A program made the translations under genes and the position numbers. Shown piece by piece: positions 16,870 through 25,492 of a DNA stretch of 64,000 nt (position 1 is the stretch's first letter; every line of letters begins with the position of its first letter). The DNA lies in assembly GCF_004022465.1 (NCBI RefSeq), contig NZ_SAVA01000008.1:62001-126000 (forward strand), given 5' to 3'. The stretch is from Rhodobacter huangdaonensis. GTDB lineage: Bacteria; Pseudomonadota; Alphaproteobacteria; Rhodobacterales; Rhodobacteraceae. The notes under the pieces are model-generated. The model saw only the letters and a list, made by a program, of their open reading frames with translations, did not search any database and was not told the DNA's origin.

Positions 16870-18350
16870 TGCAAAGCCTTGGCCATTACACCGCCCGCGC
16901 CGGCAGCCTGATGCTGCGCAACCAGTGCTGGATCGACGGGGGCTTCGTGCCGGCGGCCTCGGGCGCGCGGTTCGAAAGCGTGAACCCGGCGACCGGCCTT
17001 GCGCTGACCGATGTCGCGCGCGGCGGGGCGGAGGACATCGACCGCGCCGTGCGCGCGGCGCGGCGCGCCTTCGAGGATGGCCGCTGGTCGAAACAGACGC
17101 CCGGCGCGCGCAAGGAGGTGCTGCTGCGTCTGGCGAACCTGCTGCGCGAGAACCTCGAGGAATTCGCGCTTCTCGACACGCTCGACATGGGCAAGCCGAT
17201 TGCCGAGACGGTGAACGTCGATGTGCCCGGCTCGGCGCATTTCTTCCAGTGGTATGCCGAGGCGATCGACAAGCTTTATGACGAGGTGGCGCCGACCGGC
17301 GGGCGGGATATCGCGCTCATCCGCCGCGTGCCGCTTGGGGTGATCGGCGCGGTGGTGCCGTGGAACTTCCCCCTCGACATGGCGACCTGGAAGCTCGCCC
17401 CCGCGCTTGCGGCCGGCAATTCGGTGGTGCTGAAGCCCGCCGAGCAATCGCCGCTCTCGGCGCTGCGTCTGGCGGAACTGGCCGCCGAGGCGGGGCTGCC
17501 CGATGGCGTGCTCAACGTCGTGCCGGGCTTTGGCGAGGATGCGGGGCAGGCGCTCGGCCGCCACCCCGACGTCGACTGCCTCGTCTTCACCGGCTCGACC
17601 GAGGTCGGCAAGATGTTCCAGCGCTACGCCGGCGAGAGCAACATGAAGCAGGTCTGGCTGGAGACGGGGGGCAAGAGCCCGAACCTGATCTTTGCCGATG
17701 CCGATCTCGATGCCGCCGCCGACAAGGCCGCCTTCGGCATCTTCTTCAATCAGGGCGAGGTCTGTTCGGCCAATTCCCGGATGCTGGTGCATGAGAGCAT
17801 CGCCGAGGAGATGATCGCCCGGATGAAGGCGCGGGCCGAGGCGATCCGCCCGGGCAACCCGCTCGATCCCGAAACCACGATGGGGGCGATGGTCGATGCC
17901 CGCCACGCCGGGCGGGTGGAAGGCTTCCTTGCCTCGGGCAAACAATCGGCGCGTCTTGTCACCGGGGGCGAGCGGCTGACGATCGGCGGCTCGGACGCCT
18001 TCATTGCGCCCACGATCTTCGCCGATGTGCCGCGCGACGCCCGCATCGCGCGCGAGGAGATCTTTGGCCCGGTGCTCGCCGTGCAGACCTTCCGCGACGA
18101 TGCCGAGGCGATCGCGATCGCCAATGACACCGTCTATGGCCTTGCCGCCTCGGTCTGGACGCGCGATCTGAGCCGGGCGATGGCGGTTTCCGATGCGCTG
18201 GTCGCGGGGACCGTCTCGGTCAACACCGTCGATGCGCTCAGCGCGATGACGCCCTTCGGCGGCATGAAGCAGTCGGGCTTTGGCCGTGACCTGTCGCTGC
18301 ATTCCTTCGACAAGTATTCGGCGCTGAAGACGGTCTGGATCAGCTATTGA
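16866..18350 (+). CDS. NAD(P)-dependent aldehyde dehydrogenase
   Basis: A 494-residue ALDH superfamily enzyme. Landmarks are VPWNFPLDMATWKLAPALAAGN, the coenzyme loop FTGSTEVGKMF, the catalytic base in LETGGKSPN (Glu near 266), the catalytic Cys300 in FNQGEVCSANSR, and EIFGPVLAV. The overall pattern is close to the PuuC/betaine-aldehyde group that oxidises amino-aldehydes. Two ATG codons occur in tandem (16866, 16869), overlapping the DUF1028 stop, so translation is coupled. In the cluster it would oxidise the aldehyde released after ring opening or made by the GMC enzyme. Confidence 0.9.
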   Translation: MMQSLGHYTARAGSLMLRNQCWIDGGFVPAASGARFESVNPATGLALTDVARGGAEDIDRAVRAARRAFEDGRWSKQTPGARKEVLLRLANLLRENLEEFALLDTLDMGKPIAETVNVDVPGSAHFFQWYAEAIDKLYDEVAPTGGRDIALIRRVPLGVIGAVVPWNFPLDMATWKLAPALAAGNSVVLKPAEQSPLSALRLAELAAEAGLPDGVLNVVPGFGEDAGQALGRHPDVDCLVFTGSTEVGKMFQRYAGESNMKQVWLETGGKSPNLIFADADLDAAADKAAFGIFFNQGEVCSANSRMLVHESIAEEMIARMKARAEAIRPGNPLDPETTMGAMVDARHAGRVEGFLASGKQSARLVTGGERLTIGGSDAFIAPTIFADVPRDARIAREEIFGPVLAVQTFRDDAEAIAIANDTVYGLAASVWTRDLSRAMAVSDALVAGTVSVNTVDALSAMTPFGGMKQSGFGRDLSLHSFDKYSALKTVWISY

Positions 18351-18378
18351 CGGCAGGGGCGCGGCGGATCAGCTTGCG

Positions 18379-18393
18379 TTAGGGAAAACCTGA
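18379..18393 (+). promoter_or_regulatory. LysR-type box before its own regulator gene
   Basis: TTAGG-GAAAA-CCTGA, one mismatch from the cluster motif, ending 23 bp before the GTG start of the LysR gene. This position fits negative autoregulation. Confidence 0.5.
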
Positions 18394-18416
18394 CATAAGA
18401 CAGCCGGGGATAAGCC

Positions 18417-19370
18417 GTGCCCTTACGTATCACGCTGCGACAGCTTGAATATTTCGTCGCCGTGGGCGAGTGCGGCTCGATCGCGCTCGCCGCCGAGAAG
18501 GTGAATGTCTCCTCGCCGTCGATCTCTTCGGCGATCTCGCAGCTCGAGGCGGAATTCGGGCTGCAGCTCTTCATCCGCCGTCACGCGCATGGGCTGTCGC
18601 TGACGCAGGGCGGCGCGCGCTTCATGGACCTTGCCCGCGAAGTGCTGGAAAAGGCGGGCGCGCTGAACGGGCTGGCGAATGACATCACCGGCAAGGTGCG
18701 CGGGCCGCTGAACATCGGCTGCCTCGTGTCCTTCGCGCAGATCGTGCTGCCGCAGCTGCGCCGCAGCTTCGTCGACACCTACCCCGAGGTCGAGTTCCAC
18801 CAGTTCGAGCGCGACCAGCAGGAGCTGTTCGACGCATTGCGCTCGGCGCGTCTCGACATCGCGCTGACCTATGACCTGAACGTGCCGCCCGATCTCGACT
18901 TCGTGCCGCTGATCGGGCTGCCGCCCTTTGCGCTTTTGCACGAGACGCATGAGCTCGCCCATCTCGAGGCGGTGTCGCCGGCCGAGCTGTCCGACTATCC
19001 GATGGTGCTGCTCGATCTGCCGATGAGCTCGGACTATTTCCTGTCCTTCTTCACCGCGCTTGGCATCACCCCGATGATTGCGGAACGCACGCGCGACATC
19101 GCGGTGATGCGCTCGATGGTGGCGAACGGCTTCGGCTATGGCCTGGCGAATGTGCGCCCAATCTCCGAACTGGCTCCGGACGGGCGGCGCCTGCGCTTCA
19201 TCCCGCTGACCGGGCCGGTGCGCACGCTCAAGCTCGGTCTGATGATGAGCGAGGGGGCGCAGAATTCACGCAGCGTGCGCGCTTTCATCGACCATGCCCG
19301 CGCCGAGATCACGCCCTTGCGCGCGCCGGGGCTGCAGGTGCAGGCAAAGGGCGTGCGGCGCGACTTCTGA
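18417..19370 (+). CDS. LysR-family regulator of the catabolic cluster
   Basis: A 317-residue LTTR with a GTG start at 18417. The DNA-binding domain occupies about residues 4-63 (LRQLEYFVAVGECGSIALAAEKV, then SPSISSAISQLEAEFGLQLF), and the effector-binding domain follows. It sits in the middle of the cluster, between the hydroxylase operon and the demethylase/ABC operon. TTAGG-N5-CCTAA boxes occur before its own gene and before three other transcription units. That makes it the likely regulator of the whole cluster. The effector is not known; LTTRs usually sense the pathway substrate or an intermediate. Confidence 0.88.
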   Translation: MPLRITLRQLEYFVAVGECGSIALAAEKVNVSSPSISSAISQLEAEFGLQLFIRRHAHGLSLTQGGARFMDLAREVLEKAGALNGLANDITGKVRGPLNIGCLVSFAQIVLPQLRRSFVDTYPEVEFHQFERDQQELFDALRSARLDIALTYDLNVPPDLDFVPLIGLPPFALLHETHELAHLEAVSPAELSDYPMVLLDLPMSSDYFLSFFTALGITPMIAERTRDIAVMRSMVANGFGYGLANVRPISELAPDGRRLRFIPLTGPVRTLKLGLMMSEGAQNSRSVRAFIDHARAEITPLRAPGLQVQAKGVRRDF

Positions 19371-19421
19371 CGCGTTCGCCAACTGCACATTATGCGCGCA
19401 CTTCGCCGCCGAATTAAGTGA

Positions 19422-19436
19422 TTAGGCGCAGCCTAA
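19422..19436 (+). promoter_or_regulatory. LysR-type box before the demethylase-transporter operon
   Basis: TTAGG-CGCAG-CCTAA, a perfect dyad (arms extend to TTAGGC/GCCTAA) with T-N11-A spacing, 94 bp upstream of the TTG start of the flavoenzyme gene. Confidence 0.6.
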
Positions 19437-19529
19437 GTCAGGCTTCCGCAAGGTGTAATTTACTTGGGCGCCGCCGCGCCAGATCGTCCTCTCATCCCGG
19501 CCAGACCTGCGGCCGACAAGGAGACGACG

Positions 19530-21593
19530 TTGCGAAACCCAGCCTATGACATCCTGTTCGAGCCCGCGAAGATCGGGCCGCTCACCGCGAAGAACCGCTT
19601 CTATCAGGTTCCGCATTGCAATGGCGGCGGCTATCGCGACCCCTCTGCCGCCGCCGCGATGCGCGGGATCAAGGCCGAGGGCGGCTGGGGCGTGATCTTC
19701 ACCGAGCAGACCGAGATGCACCACACCTCGGAAATCACCCCGTTCATCGAGCTGCGGCTGTGGGACGATGCCGATATTCCGGCGCTCAATCGCATGTCGG
19801 AGGCGATGAAGACGCGCGGCGCGCTCGCCGGTATCCAGCTTGCCTATTCCGGCATCAACGGGCCGAACCTCTATACCAAGGAAGTGCCGCTCGCCCCTTC
19901 GGCGCTGCCCATTCGCACCTTCACCAATGACCCGGTGCAGGCGCGCGCGATGGACAAGACCGATATCAAGAACCTGCGCCGCTGGTTCGTGAATGCGGCG
20001 AAACGCTCGAAACTCGCGGGCTTTGACCTCATTTGCCTCTACGGCGCGCATGGATTCGGCATCTTCCAGCATTTCCTGTCCCGCGCGACGAACCAGCGCT
20101 CGGACGAATACGGCGGCTCGCTCGAAAACCGGGCGCGGTTCGTCAACGAGGTGATCGCCGACATGCGCGACGCGGTCGGCGACACCATGGGCCTGACCCT
20201 GCGGGTGAGCCTTGACGAGCACATCGGCGCGCTTGGCTTCTCGAACGCCGAGCTGCGCGAATTCATCGAGATGAACGCCGATCTGCCCGACCTGTGGGAT
20301 CTCGCGCAGGGGACGTGGGAGGATTGCTCGGGCCCCTCGCGCTTCAAGGAAGAGGCGGCGCAGGAGGTGCTGGTGAGCGGCATCCGCGATCTCACCACGA
20401 AGCCCGTCGTCGGCGTCGGCCGCTTCACCTCGCCCGATGTGATGGCGCGGCTGGTGCGGCAGGGCGTGCTCGATTTCATCGGCTGCGCGCGCCCCTCGAT
20501 CGCCGATCCGTTCCTGCCGAAGAAGATCGAGGAAGGCCGGATCGAGGACATCCGCGAGTGCATCGGCTGCAACATCTGCATCACCGGCGACATGACGATG
20601 AGCATCAGCCGCTGCACGCAGAACCCGACCTTCATGGAAGAGTGGCGCAAGGGCTGGCACCCGGAGAAGATGAACCCGAAGGGCGACAGCACGAATGTGC
20701 TGATCGTCGGCGCGGGGCCGGCGGGTCTCGAGGCCGCCCGTGCGCTGAGTTTGCGCGGCTATGACGTGGCCTTGGCCGAGGCCGGCACCGAGCTTGGCGG
20801 CCGCGTCGCGCGCGAGCGCAAGCTGCCGGGGCTGTCGGCCTGGGGCCGCGTCGCGGATTACCGCGCCTATCAGCTGGGCCAGCGCCCGAATGTCGAAACC
20901 TATTTCGACAGTCGCCTCAGCGCGCAGGAAATCCTCGATTTCGGCTTCGAGAATGTCTGCATCGCCACGGGGGCGCATTGGCGCGCCGATGGCGTCGCGC
21001 GTCAGCATGTCGTGCCGATGCCCGCCGATCCGGTGATGCCGGTCTTCACCCCCGATGACATCATGGCCGGCCGGCTGCCGAAGGGCGCGGTCGTCGTCTT
21101 CGATGATGACCATTATTACATGGGCGGCGTGATGGCCGAACTGCTGGCCAAGGCCGGCTGCACCGTCACCCTCGTCACCCCCTCGGCCTATGTCTCGGAC
21201 TGGACGCTGAACACGCTCGAACAGGGCGCGATCCATCGCCGGCTGGTGGAGAACGGCGTGACGATCACCCTCAACACCGGCATCGCGGCACTGCATGCGG
21301 AGGGCGTCGAGACCGAATGCGTCTATACCGGCGCGACCATGCGGCTTGGCTGCGACGCGGTGGTGATGGTCGCCTCGCGGGTCTCGGACGATGCGCTCTA
21401 TCACGATCTGATGGCGCGGCAGGGCGACTGGGCCGATGCCGGCATCCGCTCGGTCAAGGTGATCGGCGACGCCTGTGCGCCCGGTCCGATCGCCTGGGCG
21501 ACCTATGCCGGGCATCGCTATGCGCGCGAGCTCGATCAGCCCGATATCGGTGACGCGCTGCCGTTCCGCCGCGAGGTCACGCAACTCGCATGA
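19530..21593 (+). CDS. Trimethylamine-dehydrogenase-type flavoenzyme (OYE barrel + 4Fe-4S + FAD/NAD domain)
   Basis: A 687-residue protein started by TTG at 19530, chosen because AAGGAG lies 6 bp before it. Residues 1 to about 340 form an old-yellow-enzyme-like FMN barrel (NRFYQVPHCNGGGY, YGAHGFGIFQHFLSRATNQRSDEYGGS split over 160-220). A cysteine cluster C344-C347-C350-C362 would bind a 4Fe-4S centre as in TMADH. Then comes a second flavoprotein module (VLIVGAGPAGLEAARAL near 394). The group includes trimethylamine, dimethylamine and histamine dehydrogenases, which oxidise N-methyl or amine C-N bonds. A role as N-demethylase or amine dehydrogenase is inferred. It leads the operon of the ABC importer. 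Confidence 0.82.
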   Translation: MRNPAYDILFEPAKIGPLTAKNRFYQVPHCNGGGYRDPSAAAAMRGIKAEGGWGVIFTEQTEMHHTSEITPFIELRLWDDADIPALNRMSEAMKTRGALAGIQLAYSGINGPNLYTKEVPLAPSALPIRTFTNDPVQARAMDKTDIKNLRRWFVNAAKRSKLAGFDLICLYGAHGFGIFQHFLSRATNQRSDEYGGSLENRARFVNEVIADMRDAVGDTMGLTLRVSLDEHIGALGFSNAELREFIEMNADLPDLWDLAQGTWEDCSGPSRFKEEAAQEVLVSGIRDLTTKPVVGVGRFTSPDVMARLVRQGVLDFIGCARPSIADPFLPKKIEEGRIEDIRECIGCNICITGDMTMSISRCTQNPTFMEEWRKGWHPEKMNPKGDSTNVLIVGAGPAGLEAARALSLRGYDVALAEAGTELGGRVARERKLPGLSAWGRVADYRAYQLGQRPNVETYFDSRLSAQEILDFGFENVCIATGAHWRADGVARQHVVPMPADPVMPVFTPDDIMAGRLPKGAVVVFDDDHYYMGGVMAELLAKAGCTVTLVTPSAYVSDWTLNTLEQGAIHRRLVENGVTITLNTGIAALHAEGVETECVYTGATMRLGCDAVVMVASRVSDDALYHDLMARQGDWADAGIRSVKVIGDACAPGPIAWATYAGHRYARELDQPDIGDALPFRREVTQLA

Positions 21594-21654
21594 ATGCATC
21601 CGGCGCCGAAGGGGAGGGCGGCGCCGGCCCCGAAGAGCAACAGGGAGCTCAGCC

Positions 21655-22728
21655 ATGACACGCGGAAAAGCGGTCGAAGTCTTCAACGTCACCAAGCGCT
21701 TCGGCGATTATCTGGCCCTCGATCAGGTCAGCTTCACGATCCACGAGAACGAGTTCTTCACGCTCCTTGGCCCCTCGGGCTGCGGCAAGACCACGCTGTT
21801 GCGGATGATCGCCGGCTTCGAGACCCCGAGCGAGGGGGCGATCAGCCTGTTCGGCACCGAAATCGCGACGCTGCCGCCGCACAAGCGCCATGTGAACACG
21901 GTGTTCCAGAGCTATGCGCTGTTTCCGCACATGACGCTCGAGCAGAACATCGCCTTCGGGCTCGAGAACCTCGGCTGGGACAAGGCGCGGCGGCAGGCGC
22001 GGGTGGCCGAGATGCTCGAGATGGTGCATATGACGCCCTTCGCGCGGCGCCGCCCGGCCCAGCTTTCGGGCGGGCAGCGCCAGCGCATCGCGCTTGCCCG
22101 TGCACTCGCACCGGAACCGAAGGTGCTGCTGCTCGACGAGCCGCTTTCGGCGCTTGACCTCAAGCTGCGGCAGGCGATGCGCGACGAGCTGCGCGCGCTG
22201 CAGCGGATGACCGGCATCACCTTCATCTTCGTCACCCATGATCAGGACGAGGCGCTCGACATGTCCGACCGGATCTGCGTGCTCGGCCGCGGCCGGATCC
22301 AGCAGATCGGCACGCCCTCCGAGATCTACGAGGAACCGGAAAACCGCTTCGTCGCCGATTTCATCGGCGAGACGAATTTCCTGGCCGCCGAGGTGATCGC
22401 GCTCGAGGGGCCGCGCGCGCGCGTGCGCACCGCCTTCGGCTTCGAGATCACCACCTTGCAGAAGGGCGTGAGCGGGCCGGGCAAGGCGACGCTGTCGCTG
22501 CGCCCCGAGAAGATCGGGATGGAGGATCAGGCGGCGGGCAACCTGCTCACCGGCACCGTCACCGCCAAGAACTACATGGGCGGCTATACCCATTACACCG
22601 TCGACACACCGGCGGGCACGCTGCGGGTGTCGCGGCGCAACGCGGTGAGCCAGGCGCAAAGCTACGAGATCGGCCGCGAGGTGCGCCTTGGCTTTCGCGA
22701 CGACAGCGCGCGGGTGCTGGCGCAATGA
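21655..22728 (+). CDS. ABC importer ATPase (PotA-like)
   Basis: A 357-residue ATPase with Walker A GPSGCGKTT (39-47), signature LSGGQ (137-141), Walker B LLLDEP (Asp161/Glu162), the switch His in FVTHDQ, and a C-terminal TOBE-like domain (about 280-357). The family energises uptake of polyamines, betaines and related cationic compounds. The stop overlaps the next start (ATGA, 22725). All four transporter genes are contiguous, and the set follows the flavoenzyme gene. Confidence 0.92.
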   Translation: MTRGKAVEVFNVTKRFGDYLALDQVSFTIHENEFFTLLGPSGCGKTTLLRMIAGFETPSEGAISLFGTEIATLPPHKRHVNTVFQSYALFPHMTLEQNIAFGLENLGWDKARRQARVAEMLEMVHMTPFARRRPAQLSGGQRQRIALARALAPEPKVLLLDEPLSALDLKLRQAMRDELRALQRMTGITFIFVTHDQDEALDMSDRICVLGRGRIQQIGTPSEIYEEPENRFVADFIGETNFLAAEVIALEGPRARVRTAFGFEITTLQKGVSGPGKATLSLRPEKIGMEDQAAGNLLTGTVTAKNYMGGYTHYTVDTPAGTLRVSRRNAVSQAQSYEIGREVRLGFRDDSARVLAQ

Positions 22729-23588
22729 GGGGGTTCCGCTTCTGGGGCCTGGTGCCCGCCTGGGCGCTGATGCTGGCGACGCTCCTGGTGCCGCTTTGCA
22801 TCGTCGCCCTCGTCTCGGTGGCCGAGCGCGGCGCCTATGGCGGCTTTGCCTGGGCCTTCACGTTCGAGCCCTACAAGGAGATCCTGTTCTCCGAGGACTG
22901 GGACGGCAACCTCGTCTTCGATCCGAAATATCTGGCGATCATCGGCCGCACGCTGGCGCTGGCCGCCGCGACCACGGCGATCTGCATGGCCCTCGCCCTG
23001 CCCGTCGCCTATGTCATCGCCACCCGCACGCCGCGGATGAAGGCGGCGCTGATCTACCTCGTCACCTTGCCGTTCTGGGTGTCGATGATCGTGCGGGTCT
23101 ATGCCTGGCTCATCATTCTCGGCACTGACGGGGTCGTCGGCCGGGCCTGGGCGGCGCTCGGTGGCGAGGGGACGCTGCTCTTCACCTCGGGCGCGATGCT
23201 GGTGGGCATGGTCTACAGCTATATCCCGCTGATGGTGCTGCCGGTCTTCGCCGCGATCGAGAAGCTCGATCCGGCGCTGCTCGAGGCGGGCGCCGATCTT
23301 TACGCCAGCCGCTGGACGACGGCGCGCCGGGTGATCCTGCCGCTCACCTGGCCGGGGCTTTCGGCGGGCGCGATCCTCGTCTTCGTGCCGGCGCTTGGCA
23401 CCGTGCTCGAGCCGATGCTCTTGGGCGGGGGCAAGCAGATGATGATGGGCACGCTGATCCAGTCGCAATTCGGTGGCGCGCGCAACTGGCCCTTCGGCGC
23501 GGCGGTGGCGCTGGTGCTGATGGCGCTGGTGGTGCTGGTGCTGATCGCCAATGCGCGGCGCGCGATGCGCAAGGAGGCCCGGGCATGA
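22725..23588 (+). CDS. ABC importer permease (PotB-like)
   Basis: A 287-residue inner-membrane protein with six predicted transmembrane helices, the first at about residues 5-27. The EAA loop for contacting the ATPase is LLEAGADLYASRWTTARRVILPLTWPG. It pairs with the second permease, whose start overlaps its stop (ATGA, 23585). It resembles spermidine/putrescine permease I. Confidence 0.9.
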   Translation: MRGFRFWGLVPAWALMLATLLVPLCIVALVSVAERGAYGGFAWAFTFEPYKEILFSEDWDGNLVFDPKYLAIIGRTLALAAATTAICMALALPVAYVIATRTPRMKAALIYLVTLPFWVSMIVRVYAWLIILGTDGVVGRAWAALGGEGTLLFTSGAMLVGMVYSYIPLMVLPVFAAIEKLDPALLEAGADLYASRWTTARRVILPLTWPGLSAGAILVFVPALGTVLEPMLLGGGKQMMMGTLIQSQFGGARNWPFGAAVALVLMALVVLVLIANARRAMRKEARA

Positions 23589-24385
23589 GCACGCCGCACG
23601 ACGTTCGCCGCTACCCCGGTGCGGGGCTGGTCACCTGGGTCTTCTTCCTGTGGCTTTATGCCCCGATCGCGGTGGTGATCTGGTTTTCCTTCAACGAGAG
23701 CCGCCTCGTCTCGGTCTGGAGCGGGTTCTCGACGAAATGGTATGTCGCGGCGCTGGAAAACGACGCGCTGCTCGATGCGCTGCGGGTCTCGCTCATCGTG
23801 GCGCTGACGGCGACGGTGGTGGCGACGCTCATCGCGCTTTCGGCCGCGATGGTGCTGACCCGCCATGCCGACCTGAAATTCCGCCGCCTGTCCGAAACGG
23901 TGGTGAACCTGCCGCTGCTCTTGCCCGAGATCGTCGTCGCCGTCGCCTCGCTGATCCTGTTCTCGCAGATCGGCTTCACCAACGGGATGGCGCGGCTGAT
24001 CGTGGCGCATTCGGCCTTCTGCACGCCCTTCGCCTTCCTGCCGATCCGTGCCCGGCTTTCCGGGATGAGCGCGGATTACGAGGAGGCGGCGCAGGATCTT
24101 TACGCCGCGCCCTTCACCGCCTTTCGCCGGGTCACGCTGCCGCTGATCCTGCCCGGCGTCTTTGCCGGGGCGATGCTCGCCTTCGTGATCTCGATGGACG
24201 ATTTCATCACCTCGAACATGCTCAATACCGGCGGCACCACGACGCTGCCGATCTACATCTTCAGCCTGATCAAGAAGGGCGCAACGCCCCAGCTCAACGC
24301 GATCTCGACCCTTCTGATCCTCGCCTCCCTCATCATCGCGACGCTGGCCCTTGCCCTTTCGGCGCGGGCGATGCGGCGCGGCTGA
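23585..24385 (+). CDS. ABC importer permease (PotC-like)
   Basis: A 266-residue inner-membrane protein, six helices, with the EAA-type loop YEEAAQDLYAAPFTAFRRVTLPLILPG. It contains the PotC-typical FVISMDDFITSNMLNTGGTTTLPIYIFS. It completes the membrane channel of the importer and is followed 33 bp later by the binding protein. Confidence 0.9.
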   Translation: MSTPHDVRRYPGAGLVTWVFFLWLYAPIAVVIWFSFNESRLVSVWSGFSTKWYVAALENDALLDALRVSLIVALTATVVATLIALSAAMVLTRHADLKFRRLSETVVNLPLLLPEIVVAVASLILFSQIGFTNGMARLIVAHSAFCTPFAFLPIRARLSGMSADYEEAAQDLYAAPFTAFRRVTLPLILPGVFAGAMLAFVISMDDFITSNMLNTGGTTTLPIYIFSLIKKGATPQLNAISTLLILASLIIATLALALSARAMRRG

Positions 24386-24418
24386 CCGCCAGAAGAAACG
24401 ACCCAACAGGAGAGACCC

Positions 24419-25438
24419 ATGAAAACGAAACTGATCCTCGGCGCCGCGCTCGGCCTCGTGCTGGCGCTGCCGGCTTTCGCGGGCGGCACGCTCAACCTCT
24501 ACACTTGGTCCGACTCGATCTCCCCCGATCTGATCAAGAAGTTCGAGGCGCAGACCGGCATCACCGTGAATGTCGACGGCTTCAACTCGAACGAAGACGC
24601 GCTGACCAAGCTGCAGGCCGGTTCGTCGGGCTATGACGTCGTCACCCCCTCGCAGCACTTCGTGAAGATCATGATCGATCAGGGCCTGCTCGAGGACATC
24701 GACGCGAAGGACATGCCCGCCTTCGCCCAGGTCGACGACAAGTGGAAGAACCAGTGGTGGGACCCGACCAGCGAATACTCGATCCCGCTTGCCTATGGCA
24801 CCGCGGGCTTCGCGGTGAACCGTGACCTCTACAAGGGGCCCATCGACAGCTGGAAGGTGATCTTCGAGCCGGACGCCGACCTGCAGGGCAAGATCGGCAT
24901 GCTCGGCTATCCCGATGAGGTGGTGGGGGCGGCCGAGCTTTATCTCGGTATCGAGTTCTGCACCGAGGACAAGGCCGAGATGAAGAAGGTCTATGACCTG
25001 CTGAAGGGGCAAAAGCCCTTCGTCGCGACCTACACTTCCGACAATATCGAAAACAGCCTGGGGGCGGGCGAGGTGGCGGCGCATTTCTGGTGGGACGGCG
25101 AAGAGCTGAAAACCCGGACCAGCGGCATCAACGTCGAATATGCGATGCCGAAGGAAGGGCTTGTCGGCTGGCTCGACAGCTTCGTCGTGCCGAAGGGCGC
25201 GGCCAATGTCGAAAACGCCAAGGCCTTCATCAACTTCATGTCGGAAACCGAGAACGCGACGATCCAGGCGAACCATTATGCGCATTCCTCGCCGGTGAAG
25301 CTGGACCCGGCGAAGGCGAAATACACGCCCGAGACCGCGCCCGAGCTGTTCCCGACGGTGCCGGTGACCTTCTCGAAGGCCTGCTCGCCTGCTGCGCAGG
25401 ATCTGGTGACCAAGGTCTGGACCGACCTGCTGCAATGA
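24419..25438 (+). CDS. Periplasmic substrate-binding protein (PotD-like)
   Basis: A 339-residue exported protein: signal peptide 1 to about 20 (ending AFA), then the PotD/PotF-type start GGTLNLYTWSDSISPDLIKKFEAQTGITVNVD and SGYDVVTPSQHFVKIMIDQGLLEDID. Aromatic and acidic residues typical of amine-binding pockets are present (WWDPTSEYSIPLAYGTAG, FWWDGEEL), so a cationic ligand is likely. Polyamine specificity itself is not proven; homologues bind other cationic amines. Last transporter gene; the hydrolase genes follow in the same direction. Confidence 0.88.
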   Translation: MKTKLILGAALGLVLALPAFAGGTLNLYTWSDSISPDLIKKFEAQTGITVNVDGFNSNEDALTKLQAGSSGYDVVTPSQHFVKIMIDQGLLEDIDAKDMPAFAQVDDKWKNQWWDPTSEYSIPLAYGTAGFAVNRDLYKGPIDSWKVIFEPDADLQGKIGMLGYPDEVVGAAELYLGIEFCTEDKAEMKKVYDLLKGQKPFVATYTSDNIENSLGAGEVAAHFWWDGEELKTRTSGINVEYAMPKEGLVGWLDSFVVPKGAANVENAKAFINFMSETENATIQANHYAHSSPVKLDPAKAKYTPETAPELFPTVPVTFSKACSPAAQDLVTKVWTDLLQ

Positions 25439-25492
25439 TCTTCTTCCGGTCGGCCCCGGGCCGGCCGGACGCGTTTCCCGGAGAGAGAAGAA

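Noticed and set aside
19464..19529. Upstream extension of the TMADH-type gene
   Set aside because: The frame is open to 19464, but these codons lack family similarity, and AAGGAG sits correctly before the TTG at 19530.
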